DNA of 64,000 bases from Hedera helix (lineage: Eukaryota; Streptophyta; Magnoliopsida; Apiales; Araliaceae), in contig OX359284.1 of the NCBI GenBank assembly GCA_947179155.2, positions 13,518,432-13,582,431 on the forward strand. The letters are read 5' to 3'. Below, in pieces: positions 11,431 to 23,200 of the stretch. Position numbers and translations under genes: made by a program. The notes beneath the pieces were generated by a model. That model was not told the origin of the DNA. It ran no database searches and saw nothing but the letters and a program-made list of their open reading frames with translations. Position 1 is the first letter of the stretch. Each line of letters starts with the position of its first letter.

Positions 11431-12367
11431 ATTAATATTAACCATGTAGTAATATTGTTATACTCTTTAAATATTACAAATAGTTAACTTTTAATTGGGT
11501 TAACCTTAGAATTTGTTTTAAACACTTGTTTTAATTTAATTTTTCAAAGAAAATCCAACCCAGACTGACCCGACCTGACCCAACCCGGACTGTCCAAAAA
11601 CTGCTAGGCAGTGCACTCAGGCGCAACTACGCCCGTCCCGAGCGCAGGTGCACTCGGCCAGCTCCTCCGAAAATCAACTTTTTCACTGTCCGACCCTCCG
11701 ACGCTCCGACAGGACTGCCCAACCATCCAACGCTCCGACAGGACTGCCCCAAAAACTGCTAGGTAGTGTACTCGGGCGCAGATACGCCCATCACGACAGC
11801 CATAACTTTTTTATTTTTTCGCATTTTTGAAATATTCAAATTGAGTTTTCTTAAAGACTCATAGAGGTAACTTTGTAGCCATAGAAATCATTTTTTCAAC
11901 TTTTACATTTCAAAACACAACATTAAATACTGTATGATCAACTAAGGTTTTACCGATAAAGCTCAATATGGACAGTTCTACCATTTTTATGTATACCACA
12001 CATACCAAAATATGATTTAAACATATCAAATCATGAATATACATATATTACATTGTTTAAGACTTCTATACCACCAAAACAAGATTTGATTGATTAAAAT
12101 TATATTTTAACCATTAAAAATCTATCTAGACTACAAAAATGAAATATAGAAGGGTTGGAGCACTTTTAAACCTTAATGACTTGTGTGCTCTTCTTCTTCT
12201 CCTATTAAAGTGTGAAATGAGGCTTTGTGTCATCCACCAAGCTCTTACTCTAGCAGTTCCTCACAACTCACAAGTGTGTTCTCTCTTTTCTCTTTCGAAA
12301 GCTCTTTCTTTTTCTCTCTAGTGCTCTAGAAAATGACCAAACAAACTCATCTAAAGTGTGGAACACT

Positions 12368-12378
12368 CTATTTATATA
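12368..12378 (-). promoter_or_regulatory. TATA box of the element 1 5' LTR
   Basis: The minus strand reads TATATAAATAG, about 730 bp inside the LTR from its right end. It would drive element RNA leftward. The equivalent in the 3' LTR reads CTATAAATAG. Confidence 0.65.
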
Positions 12379-13104
12379 GTCTCCTTAATTACCATCAACT
12401 CTCCCTAATTCACCAACATAGTCAAATTAGTGCTAATTATGATACTATTTGATGGATGGACATGTTGAATGACTAAGTGATTGACTAGAGTGGTTGAGCA
12501 ACCTTGTCCTTCAAGACATTTTTCAAGCAACCTCATGCAACACTCCACCCCTTTGTGGGACCCCTTGTAGCCAGCCAAAATGGGGTTTAATCACCCATTT
12601 TTGGTTTATTTTTATTGCTTTAAATATACATATATACTCCTATATATATATATATATATATTGTTTGACCAATTTTAACTTTCTATTGGGCTCCACATTG
12701 GACTGTAGGATTTAATATATTGGGTTCATTCATTTAATTTGGTTGGGCTCAATTTAATTAACACATTGGGCTAACATTAAATAACATATGTTACATTTAA
12801 TTAAAACAAGCATTGGACTTATTTAATTAATTACATGGACTAAGGTTTAATTGATTATATGGACTACTAGGTAAATTAATTTGATCTAGTTTAAAACCTT
12901 ATTTGGATTTAAAAATAGAATTCAATTAGACTTGCTTTAAAATAATTATAACACTTTGTTTTATTACTTTAAATAAATATACCCATACACAAGTATATTC
13001 ATTCAATTATCTAATGCACAATTAATTAGCACAAAATTTTTAATTCATTGCTAATTATTTAATAAATATAGTTACAATGTCTAATAGAATTTGTGGTCAT
13101 TACA

Positions 13105-13174
13105 TAATTAAATTAGAAGGCTTGGGCTTCTAATTCTTTTATTCTCATTTAAATAATCAGGTCATGTTAGATAA

Positions 13175-13229
<55 letters not shown>

Positions 13230-13293
13230 ATTGCCCGTGCCTGAAGGCACGATATAACAAAAATTTAAATTAAAATTTAAAAAATAAAAATAT
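13105..13293. repeat. Flank of element 1 with (TA)n microsatellite
   Basis: A perfect TA run covers 13181-13226. It is followed by a short palindrome, GTGCCTGAAGGCAC, then A-rich DNA. There is no coding sequence. Confidence 0.8.
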
Positions 13294-13348
13294 TATTATT
13301 ATTAAGGAAATTAAAAAATATAAATATTATAAATATTATTATTATCGA

Positions 13349-13390
<42 letters not shown>

Positions 13391-13392
13391 CG

Positions 13393-13445
<53 letters not shown>

Positions 13446-13480
13446 GTTAGTATTAATATTATTATTATTTTTATCGGTGT
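13294..13480. repeat. (ATT)n microsatellite with interruptions
   Basis: Long ATT runs at about 13350-13445 with short interruptions such as CGGT. Apparent poly-Ile and poly-Asn open frames here are artefacts of the repeat. Confidence 0.95.
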
Positions 13481-13489
13481 TATTACAAT

Positions 13490-13830
13490 CTTCTGCCCAT
13501 ACAAGAAATTGGTCAACTCGACCACTAAACAATATAGGAAGTCAAGCGGTCGTTAAACCAAGAACAAATACATCAGTTTCCCGACTGTTCAACACTGTAA
13601 GGAAACACATGCCACCAGTGCATATCTTTCTTCTTCGATATGCACTGATTGTGCAAGTTTTGCAGCAGCATCTCCCAAATTGGTTCGCTGACATATCATA
13701 GCCCCCGCCTATACAAGGATTCGTTCAACTCAACCACTATATTAATATAGAAAGCTAAGCGGTTCTAAAACCAAGCAAAAATTCCCCGCCTATACAAGGA
13801 ATCGTACAACTCAGCCACTAATATGAGTCC
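13490..13830. repeat. Diverged repeats of a CCCGCCTATACAAGG block
   Basis: A block starting near CGCCTATACAAGG and running through CAACTCAACCACTA to AAGCGGT..AAACCAAG appears at about 13494, 13705 and, truncated, 13786. The first two are about 211 bp apart and the last two about 80 bp. They lie in what seems to be the internal leader of element 0. No protein was recognised. Confidence 0.6.
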
Positions 13831-14218
13831 TCAATTAAAAATCCACAAACCTCTAATTTTCTTAACTGAATACGAATTCTCTCCATTCATATTTTAGCAC
13901 ATGTGACTCATTACGAGTTCATCTCTCTATATCATTTCATGACCTTGTTAACATTTTCTTTCTGCTTCTCAAAATCTTATTATAAGATATCTTCTATCAC
14001 TTCTTTAAATTAGGTACAACATGACCCTTTTCATTTCTCTTATATCTTCTCAAATCCACATTTGGATAATCTTCTATATATGAATTTTTCAAATTTATCT
14101 TTTATTACTTAAACTCTTCTTGAGTTTATTCTTTTACCATTTTACTTATCTTTTGCTACGGTTATAGCCTAAGTTACTCTTACCTAAGGTTCTTAACCTA
14201 TCAGTTTTGATACCAACT
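13831..14218 (-). other. Internal leader remnant of element 0 with primer-binding site
   Basis: The sequence next to the LTR at 14219 resembles that next to the element 1 5' LTR (a TTATAGCCTAAG-like stretch, then the primer site). The primer-binding site at 14204-14215 reads TGGTATCAAAAC on the minus strand, three bases from the LTR, again initiator Met tRNA type with mismatches. The rest of element 0 is not present to the left; it was deleted or displaced. Confidence 0.7.
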
Positions 14219-15796
14219 TGTGATGACCCCAAATTCGGGTTATTTTAACCTCGGATCTGGTTCAACACTAGTACTATATTTTCTTATTGTTCATGAATAA
14301 CAACAATATTATAATTGCTAAATAATTATTTATTTATAATTTTACAACATCTCTTTCTATCCCAGAATCGTAATCTTTATACAATCCTAGTATGTCTCAA
14401 TATCATACATGATACGACATTCTATTACAATCAATTTGAGTATTTAACACTCACATAACATACTAACTAAGTCTTATACTACACCATCAATTACCTGTCC
14501 AATTCGGACAGATATCCACAACAGACATTTAGATCTTCAGTGAAAGTAATATGTTTTCCTGTTCCTTAATCTTTATCGAAAATTTTGAATAACTTGCACT
14601 ATCTGAAAATGTTGGTTTAAGCAAGAGTGAGCACGACGACTCAGCAAGTTTAACAGTTACACATAACACATTATATGCTTCATATAATATACATGTTTTG
14701 CATTTTATTCTTACATCAGGCTTTTCGTATTAATAATATTTCATACTTCTTATGCATCACATACAATAATCAACTAGCACTTAGCAAATCATGCTTCATT
14801 CTTGTACATAGTTTTCATGTAGTCATACCACATGCTGCTCATCTACCACAAACATCACCAATATATCTTCATATTATCAATTTAAATCACATTATAACAT
14901 ATTAATGAACATAGGAGCAAATTCTGAAAAACTTGTCTGGTTCGCTTCTACCATTATGCTTATTTTGCGTCTTTCGTTCAACCTATAATTTATATAGGAA
15001 ATTGACATAATCATTAGTTATAATGACTATAAATTAGTCTTAACTTAAGACCTTAACTTCAAATCATTAACTCTAAATATGTCCGACACGCGAACCCTTG
15101 TGTTCCGGACAAAAACCCTAACCCAAATACAGTTCGGACATATCGGGTACGCTTAACCAACTTACGCATTCACTACACGTTCTTCGTACGACTTACTTTT
15201 AATAAGCTGTTTAATTTAGTCACAAAGTGACTATCTACATTTGTTTAATTCAATTAAACTTTCTTTTATTACATAACTTAATGATTTGGACATTTAATAA
15301 CGTACCAAATATCTCAAAATATTATCTTCATTTGATAATATATAACTACATTCAAATATTATTAATCATTTAATAATATTTTAATCACTTATTAATATTA
15401 TTAACCATTTAATAATATTTTAATCTCTTACTAATATTATTAATCATTTAATAATATTTTAATCACTTATTAATATTATTAACCATTTAATAATATTTTA
15501 AATCATATATTAATATTATTAACCATTTAATAATATTTTAATCAATTATTAATATTATTAACCATTTAATAATATTTTAATCTCATGTTAATATTATTAA
15601 CCATTTAATAATATTTTAATCACTTATTAATATTATTAACCATTTAATAATATTTTAATCACATATTAATATTATTAATAATTTAATAATATTTTAACCA
15701 CTTATTAATATTATTAACCATTTAATAATATTTTAATCACTTATTAATATTATTAACCTTTTAATAATATTTTAATCACTTATTAATATTATTAAC
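14219..15796 (-). repeat. Element 0 5' LTR, piece 1 of 3
   Basis: It begins TGTGATGACC at 14219 and carries the leader hairpin at 14620-14652. It runs into a palindrome array where element 2 inserted (TSD TTAAC at 15792-15796). It continues at 38299 and 49903. Without the insertions this LTR would be about 4.3 kb. Small open frames here are not genes. Confidence 0.85.
15352..15796. repeat. Array of ~39-bp AT palindromes, split by element 2
   Basis: About 11 very regular units, interrupted by element 2 and continuing for 4-5 more units at 38299-38476. Both the array and its unit match those of the element 1 LTRs. Confidence 0.9.
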
Positions 15797-17698
15797 TGTG
15801 ACGCCCCCAAATCACTATACTTACTATAGATGACTTGGTGTTCACTATAAATGTTAAATCAATAGGTTTATAGATGATTTCATTTATTCTCAAACAAAGT
15901 TCTCATCTTAATTCCCAAAGATCTTTCATTATTTTATATCAAGTCCTTGTAATCGATACAAGAGACTTAATACTTAAACATAACATTTTATCCTTAATAT
16001 TTAGATATTCTATAACTTTATATGTTCCAACATCCACGGCATTAAATCATTAGGACGACTCTTGGGAACAGAGAATCTCGCGATGAATGTTTACATCTTC
16101 ACTCGTGATAAATGTCTGCATCTTTATCCGTGGCAAATGGTTGTATCTTTGTCCGGTGAAAAATTCTCTTTCCGTACAGAACATTACCCAATTAGTTAAA
16201 ACCCTCATTTGAAACATATTTGGTTATAGTGATATCTCTTCATATTAATAATCTTACTTATCCGACATTCAGAATAGTAATAACGAGTTATACCTGGGTC
16301 CGAGGAACCTTAACGATAGATTTGACCAGTCAACATCGCTTAGTCCTGTCTCAGATGTACAGTACTCACAAGTTATTTACCGATCCTCATCCAGATAAAT
16401 AGATCATTATTAATACTATGTTAAATTTTAACAATTCTAAGTTTAATCAAAGTAAAGACGTAACAAGAGAATGTGATAAAACTTGATAATATTTATATAA
16501 TATTTGGTTACATTTGTTGAACTTGTTCTTATTACAAAATGTCATTATGACTACAGTTAAGAATAGTTAGGGAAAGTAGTAAACTAGTCTACGCATTTCT
16601 TTTTTCCTTTCTTCTTCGAGCCGGAGCTCTCGGGTTTGTCTGCACATTAGGTTTATATGCAAGGGTGAGCTAAAATGCTCAGCAAGTCTTAAACACATAA
16701 CATATAAGTGAACTCACACCGATAAAGATTGTAAGGACTCATTGAATAACAATTGATATTTACAAATGTTTTAACATAGCAAGACTGAGTGGTGGTTAGA
16801 CCTTAAACTGTTCTTTGCCTTTCGACTTAGAACATTTTACAGTGGATATAGAAATGGGATCAACCTAACGACATCCTATGTTATGCATAACATACAATAC
16901 ACTGGACAGATCAAGAACAATAATACATATTTGTTCATCTCAGTTTACTTCACATGTCAGGATCACCCCAAGACGACTTGGTTTTATATAATAAAGCATG
17001 ATTCGAATTTATCACGAATAATCATTTCATTTTGCAAGTTATGCCGAAACAAGAAGCAATAACTCTCGTATCAAAGATTTATAACACGTTCCATGCACAA
17101 AATGTATAAATCACATAGAAAGCAAGTAAACAAAAGTTTAAGGATAGAAAACTTGCCTTTAGTACAATTTAGGGTTTCCCGATAATGGTTTAAAGCGCCT
17201 ATACAAAGGGTTTCGTGTACCGAATGTTAGTTCATCGAATTTTTTCGTTCTATACGTGTTTTTATCAATAAAATAGACTATTTTCATTGGTGGAATTTTT
17301 AGAAAAATTGGCTAGCTCAAAATCATAAAATTTAGTGTCTTTTAGGGTTTCCACCCGAATGCCTTATAAAAAATTTCAGCTTTGGCGTCTTTTACGGTAA
17401 CTGCCATAACCTTTTCATACGAAAACATTTTGAAGTGATCATTGAGTCTAAATTACTTAGAATTTCATGATATACAACTTTCATTTATATTGTTAAGGCA
17501 GATTCGGATTTTAAGATTTCGAAAAATGGCAAAAACAGACAGTAAGCATGCTTTGGCCAATATTTTTAGGGTTAACCATGTAAAACATGGTACCGCTTGC
17601 TTTAACTCTTTAAGAAATCATGTTGTAAGACTCAATATCACTTTATAACATAAAAATAATAAATTACAAACCTTCTCATAGAAAGATTTATGACTTTT

Positions 17699-17765
17699 GC
17701 TCAAGAACACACGAAAAACACGAATAACGGATAAACCGTACATGGTAACAACTATGTTCTTGAGC
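17699..17765 (-). other. Stem-loop 1 of element 2 leader
   Basis: GCTCAAGAACA (17699-17709) pairs with TGTTCTTGAGC (17755-17765). Inside, ACGG (17727-17730) can pair with CCGT (17736-17739). It is repeated in the 5' LTR at 36556-36622. Confidence 0.65.
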
Positions 17766-17894
17766 TTTTGGTTTTCGTACTTGAAATAATTTGAGCATTA
17801 TAACTGCTTACATAAGTGATTATAACACTTTATAATTGACAAAAATTGGTCATTATAACGGCTTGCAAAATTGATTAAAACAATTTATAAAAAT

Positions 17895-17962
17895 GCTTAA
17901 GAACATATGCAAACGCGGAGAACGGATAAACCGTACATGACCACTACGTATGTTCATTGAGC
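17895..17962 (-). other. Stem-loop 2 of element 2 leader
   Basis: GCTTAAGAACATA pairs imperfectly with TATGTTCATTGAGC. The inner ACGG/CCGT pair is kept (17922-17925, 17931-17934). It is repeated at 36752-36819. Confidence 0.6.
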
Positions 17963-18014
17963 TTTAAACTACGAATTGAAATTCGACATTATAACTACTA
18001 CAAAATGTAGAAAG

Positions 18015-18080
18015 GCTCAAGAACACGTGAAGAACACGGAGAACGACAATCGTACATGGCTACGACTCACGTTCTTGAGC
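18015..18080 (-). other. Stem-loop 3 of element 2 leader
   Basis: GCTCAAGAAC pairs with GTTCTTGAGC, extended by CGTGA/TCACG with a small bulge. The inner pair is ACGA/TCGT (18043-18046, 18050-18053), a compensatory change relative to loops 1 and 2. It is repeated at 36872-36937. Confidence 0.65.
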
Positions 18081-18277
18081 TTTTGAAAATTTAAGACGAA
18101 AGAAAAATCGAACATAAAAACTATAAGAGATTGTACCTTTGGTGTTTGCAAGCTTTAACTATTTCTTTGCAATATCCAAGATAGTAACTCACTAAAACTC
18201 TCTCTCAATATATGTATAGCTTTGATACTTGATTTTTGAGCTTGAAAATGAATGAGAAAACAAGTGCACAATGGTTG

Positions 18278-18287
18278 CTATTTATAG
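18278..18287 (-). promoter_or_regulatory. TATA box of the element 2 3' LTR
   Basis: The minus strand reads CTATAAATAG. The partner in the 5' LTR is at 37135-37144. The three stem-loops lie 200-580 bp downstream of it. Confidence 0.65.
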
Positions 18288-19226
18288 GCCAAGCAAAGCT
18301 AGGGTAAAACGGTCATTGTTACAAGACTTCCAAGCTAAGCTAAGCTAAGGTGCACCACCCATTTCCACTTGCTTTGGATGCCCAAATGGTCTAATTTTAT
18401 GCCATTAAATGCTAGTAATCATCATGTTTGGTGACATCACAAATTCATACATGTTAGCTTTTGATTGGTCCACCAATTAGCCTACCAAATGAATAGTATT
18501 AGGCCTTGTTTGGTTGGTCATTTAAGCATTTATTTGAGGGGTAGTCATCGTCATTTACCAAGCTTCGACCAAGGTTAGATTAGTCCATTTGATAATCTAG
18601 CTTAATCAAGGTTAGGTTAATTAACAATAACTTAATTCACCGATTAGTTTAACATATAGATTAGGTTAATCTATAGCTTAATTAATCTTAATCCTAGTTA
18701 GGTTAAGTTTAATTACATGTTAATTAGGTTAAATGGTAATCTAGTTACTTTAACCTAGTTCAATTCCAACCGGATTAGTGTTAATCACCTAATTAGGTTA
18801 ATTAGTTAGATAATTTAATTATTTTGTAACTAGGTTTAAGTCTGGATTAGGGTTCCTAATCCAGTTATCTCTAACATAGTTCATTTCTAAGTATTCCAGT
18901 TGAATTGGTCTTTATTGATTTAAAAGTTAGATATTACGGAGTTTTGTTCCGAATAAACACTATTCTGTAAAACGAAAAGTCAAAAAGACGTTGCACGTTT
19001 TTCGATGAATAGTGTTTTTGATTTCTATTTCTCAAAAAATGGTTAGATGATCAAAAAGGCGAAAAAATTATTTTTCATCTTTTCCCTATTTCGTCCTATT
19101 CCCGACGCGTTTTTCGAGAAAAACTTTTATCGGCTATATTGTGTTTTCAAAGTACGAGAAAGATGAATCCTGAAACAGAATGTCATTTTGACGTACACGT
19201 TTCGCTCGGGGACTTAGGTTAGATTT

Positions 19227-19246
19227 TTTAGGGTTTAGGGTTTAGG
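19227..19246. promoter_or_regulatory. Telomere-like TTTAGGG repeats in U3
   Basis: TTTAGGG occurs two and a half times in tandem, about 940 bp upstream of the TATA box. On the minus strand it gives the AAACCCTAA telo-box motif known from plant promoters. The 5' LTR has a decayed version near 38090-38115. Confidence 0.5.
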
Positions 19247-19436
19247 TTTTATCTTCTTTTTAGATTTTTGAAAAAAAAACTTTTATGTTCCTTTTTCGTG
19301 CTAAGGTTGTATACTTGAACCGAAACACATAAATAAGCAATAACGAAGATTCCATAACACATATAAGATGTAATTCAATCTTTATTTATTCATATAAAGT
19401 CGGATTACAACCCTCTCAGAAGTTCGGAATATTACA

Positions 19437-19452
19437 TTCACCCCTCCTTAAA
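19437..19452 (-). other. Polypurine tract of element 2
   Basis: The minus strand reads AAGGAGGGGTGAA immediately before the 3' LTR. This is the expected plus-strand primer site. Confidence 0.75.
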
Positions 19453-19483
19453 AGAATTTTGTCCCCGAAATTAACTTATACAG

Positions 19484-20239
19484 TTAAGAAAACAAATGTG
19501 GATATTCTATCTTCATTTTATCTTCTAATTCCCACGTTGCTTCTTCCATAGATTGATTTCTCCATATGACCTTAACTGAAGGTATGACATTGTTTTGCAA
19601 GACTTGTTCCTTCCTATCAACAATTTTAACAGGAATCTCTTCATAGCTTAGATCTTTCTCGATTTGAATGGGTTCATAGCTGATGACGTGTTTGTAATCG
19701 GGTTTATAGGGATGTAATACTGAAACACGAAATACATTATGTATATGTTCCAGCTCTGGAGGTAAGGCTACTTCATAAGCTACCTCACCTATTCTTCGTA
19801 ATATTTCGAATGGTCCTATAAACATTGGACTCAGTTTTCCTTTCTTTCCAAAACGAATCTTTCCTTTCCAGGGAGATACTTTTAGGAAAACATGACTACC
19901 AACTTCAAAGTCTCTCTTTTGTCGATGTAGATCGGCATATCTCTTCTGTCTCTCTTGAGCAGCTCGTAACCTTAATTGAATTGTTCAAACAACCTTCGCT
20001 GTTTGTTGAACCAATTCTGGCCCAAGCATCTTCCGTTCACCCACTTCATCCCAACACATCGGTGTTCTACACTTCCTTCCATACAGAGCTTCATACGGTG
20101 GCATTCCTATACTAGCATGATAACTATTGTTGTAAGCGAATTCCACCAGAGATAAGTTATCTTCCCAACATCCCTCAAAATCCATCATACAAGCTCTCAA
20201 CATATCCTCCAAGGTTTGGATAGTCCTTTCACTTTGACC
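19484..20239 (-). pseudogene. Element 2 integrase C-terminal half and chromodomain
   Basis: This continues the integrase core from 24718 after the solo LTR at 20245-24712. It has the SERTIQTLEDMLRA segment with the catalytic Glu, FAYNNSYH, then the GPFEI and VALPPEL region. A chromodomain-like tail ends in WRNQ..EEATWELED at about 19490-19590, stopping at 19484. One TGA at 19985-19987 interrupts it. The chromodomain is of the plant chromovirus type, which binds histone marks or chromatin and steers integration. Apart from the stop and the LTR insertion this part is well preserved. Confidence 0.9.
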
Positions 20240-23200
20240 ATCTGTGTGACGCCCCCAAATCCGGGTCCCTTGAACCTCGGGTTCAGTGCTCACTATTCAT
20301 CACTTGACAAACATTCATAAACTAAAACTTCAATAACTCGCGAAAAACATACATAATTTCATTACAAAACGTACCTTCAATCCCAGGTTCCACTAACCTT
20401 AATACATCATCATTACCTTATAATAAAAAAAAAAGTTTTACACATATAGTACGACTAATTACGTCTACTCGTTCATCTTTCCTTTGTCGTGGTACTCCTT
20501 AGATCACTCGACTTAACTGAAAATAGTTCATGATATCGCAAGGGTGAACAACTCCTTTGCCCAACAAGTTTAAATAAACAAGAAATGATATATCATGAAT
20601 GAAAAAAAAAATATTTATCTTCGAAAGTTTCAACAATAAATAACCATTGTGAAATAACAAGAATCAATATTCAATAAAAGAATAGATTGACTCTTTACTG
20701 CTGAGTGGTCTCAAAGGACCATGAACTGCTACTAAGGTAGAACAGACATACAATGTCTGACACCTTGTTAAAAATAACGGGATACTTGAGGGGATCAGTC
20801 CTCTCATGTCCAATGTATATGCATAACATTTAGGTTTCTTGCGCGCGTTCGGTTTTCCGACAAATAAAAATCCCCTTTAACTAGGGTTGTTATTTCTTAG
20901 TCTTACTATAAGAATCCGTACCAGCCAATGGTTTGGATAAGCTTTCATAATATTCAATTAGATGAATTTAAACATGCATGTGTCTAGCCGAAACAATTAG
21001 CTAAGACATTCTTAAACAGTTCGTAAATTACTGAACTATAACATTTGCAAAGGCACTATGTGCGAATACAATAATCAATACTGAGGTGGAATAATTTTAG
21101 ATAATTAATCCACTTTAAATTCTGTCAAATAGCTACGAGTGTAGAATTTGCTCAACAATAATTTGAATAGCTCAATGTAAATAAAGTTGAAGGAAACTTG
21201 CAACAATAAATACAAGTTAGGGTTAAGAAGAACTTGTTTGTTCCGCTGACAATTGCTATTCAACTTAAAAATACTTCCTTTGGGTGATCTAATATTCAAT
21301 AGCATTGATCCTCCAATTAGCATAACACATATAGGTTTATTTAACATTAATAACCTTAACATATATGTCTTAAATCATCTATCACTTAATCATAACCTTA
21401 AAACTCTTAATAATATTATCAATCCCTTGATAATATTTTAACTCACATAACCATCACCTCATTGCTTTATAATATTATCTCATTTGATAATATATAAATA
21501 CTACATATAATATTATTAATCGTATAATAATATTATAACCATTTATTATTTCAATAATAAATCACTTAGCTCCTCAATATTATTAACCATATAATAATTC
21601 TCTTAACCTCTTTATTATCTCAAACACTTATTAACATTATTAATAATTAAATAATGCTTTACATTATCCCCAATAATATTAATCATCAAATAATATCTTA
21701 ATCATTTATAAATATTATTAACCATTTAATAATATTTTATCCTCTCAATAATATTATTAATCCTTTAATAATATCCTTATCCTTAGTTAATATTATTAAT
21801 CATTTAATAATATTTCACTCATATGTTAACATTATTAATAATGTCTTACTCTTCAAATAATATTATTCATCAAATAATATCTTCAATAACTTATAAATAT
21901 TATTGTCCATTTAATAATATTTTATACTCAAAATAATATCATTTAATACTATTTCCTTCTTTCATTAATGTTATTAACCATTTAATAATATTATATTCTC
22001 ATACTAATATTATTAACCATTTAATAGTATTTTAATCCTTTAATAATATTATTAATCATTTAATAATATTCTACTAACTTACTAATATTATTAATCATTT
22101 AATAATATTCTATTAACTTACTAGTATTATTAACCATTTAATAATATTCTATTAACTTACTAATATTATTAACCATTTAATAATATTTTAAATCATTCAT
22201 TAATATTATTAACCATTTAATAATATTTTACTTATACTCTAATATTATTAACTATTTAATAATATTTTATTCATATACTAATATTATTAATCATTTAATA
22301 ATATTTTATTATCTTCCTAATATTATTAATCATTTAATAATATTTTATTAACTTACTAATATTATTAATCATTTAATAATATTTTATCCATTATCTAATA
22401 TTATTAACTATTCAATAATATTTTATTCATATACTAACATTATTAACCATTTAATAACATTTTAATCCTTTATTAATATTATTAATTATTTAATAATATT
22501 TTATTACATACTAATATTATTAATCATTTAATAATATTTTATTGACTTTCTAATATTATTATACATTTAATAATATTTTAATAATTTTCTAATATTATTA
22601 TTTAAATAACATATATTATTAATCCATTAATAATATTTATTACCTTTTTCTTATTAAATCCACCTTCCACAATTTTAAAAATATATTTATTAGGTCTAAA
22701 AATAATAAAATATTTTTTGGAACATTTTTCATTTTTCTGACCCGAACTGACCCAACTCGACCCGGAAAACCCGGTTCGGAAAAAATTATTTTTCCCGGAA
22801 CAGTGGACTGGCCCCGGCGCAGTGTGTTACACTACATACTGCGCCCCGGCGCAGTGTGGCAGAATGTTTTGCCATTTTCCAGTTTTGAGACAGTTTTGAT
22901 ACTTTTGATTCAAACCTTGATTAAATGAAATCTACACATCCAAATGACACCAAATGAGTGTTGATGTGTTCCTAACTTCTTGTTTTACAATATTCCATGG
23001 TTCGATCGTCTTTTTGAAAACGTTTTACACGAAATTTACGGATCGAACCACCTAGGGTTTAAAAATAACATCATTCGCGGTAAAAGCTATAACTTCTTCG
23101 TTTTTCAATATTTTTGAAAGATTCAAGTTGGGTTATCTTTATAACACATAGATCTATCATTCAAGACTCTTAGATCATAATTATAAACTACACATATCAA

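Larger units (their letters stand above)
553..13104 (-). mobile_element. Element 1: Ty3/gypsy chromovirus, Tekay/Del-like, full-length but decayed
   Basis: Two long direct repeats (553-3919 and 9774-13104) begin TGTGACGACC and end TTACA. They enclose a minus-strand internal region with a primer-binding site, an extra acidic ORF, gag, protease, RT-RNase H, integrase and a C-terminal chromodomain-like tail. The domain order PR-RT-RH-INT is that of Ty3/gypsy. The chromodomain, the triple zinc knuckle in Gag and the >3-kb LTRs suggest the Tekay (Del) clade; that clade call is inference. Stops and frameshifts interrupt every ORF. The 5 bp on either side (TAGCT on the left, TAATT on the right) do not match, so no clean target-site duplication remains. 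Confidence 0.9.
9774..13104 (-). repeat. 5' LTR of element 1
   Basis: It is 3331 bp, from TGTGACG at 9774 to CA at 13104. It is 36 bp shorter than the 3' LTR, mainly because it lacks the ATT expansion. It carries the conserved leader hairpin near 10091-10127, a palindrome array at 11041-11430 and a TATA box at 12368. Transcription would run leftward from about 12340. Confidence 0.93.
15797..19436 (-). repeat. 3' LTR of element 2
   Basis: 3640 bp, TGTGACGCCC to TTACA. It holds the GCAAG hairpin (16660-16688), three stem-loops (17699-18080), a TATA box (18278-18287) and a telomere-like motif (19227-19246). It has no palindrome array, unlike the other gypsy LTRs here. A short run at 16081-16165 contains three diverged ~25-bp repeats around TTTGCATCTTTATCCGTG. 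Confidence 0.95.

Noticed and set aside
13277..13532. Open frames coding for poly-Ile or poly-Asn
   Set aside because: They are translations of the ATT microsatellite.
21409..22639. CRISPR-like regular array
   Set aside because: The unit is a self-complementary AT repeat in a plant LTR. Linkers are short and related, not unique spacers.
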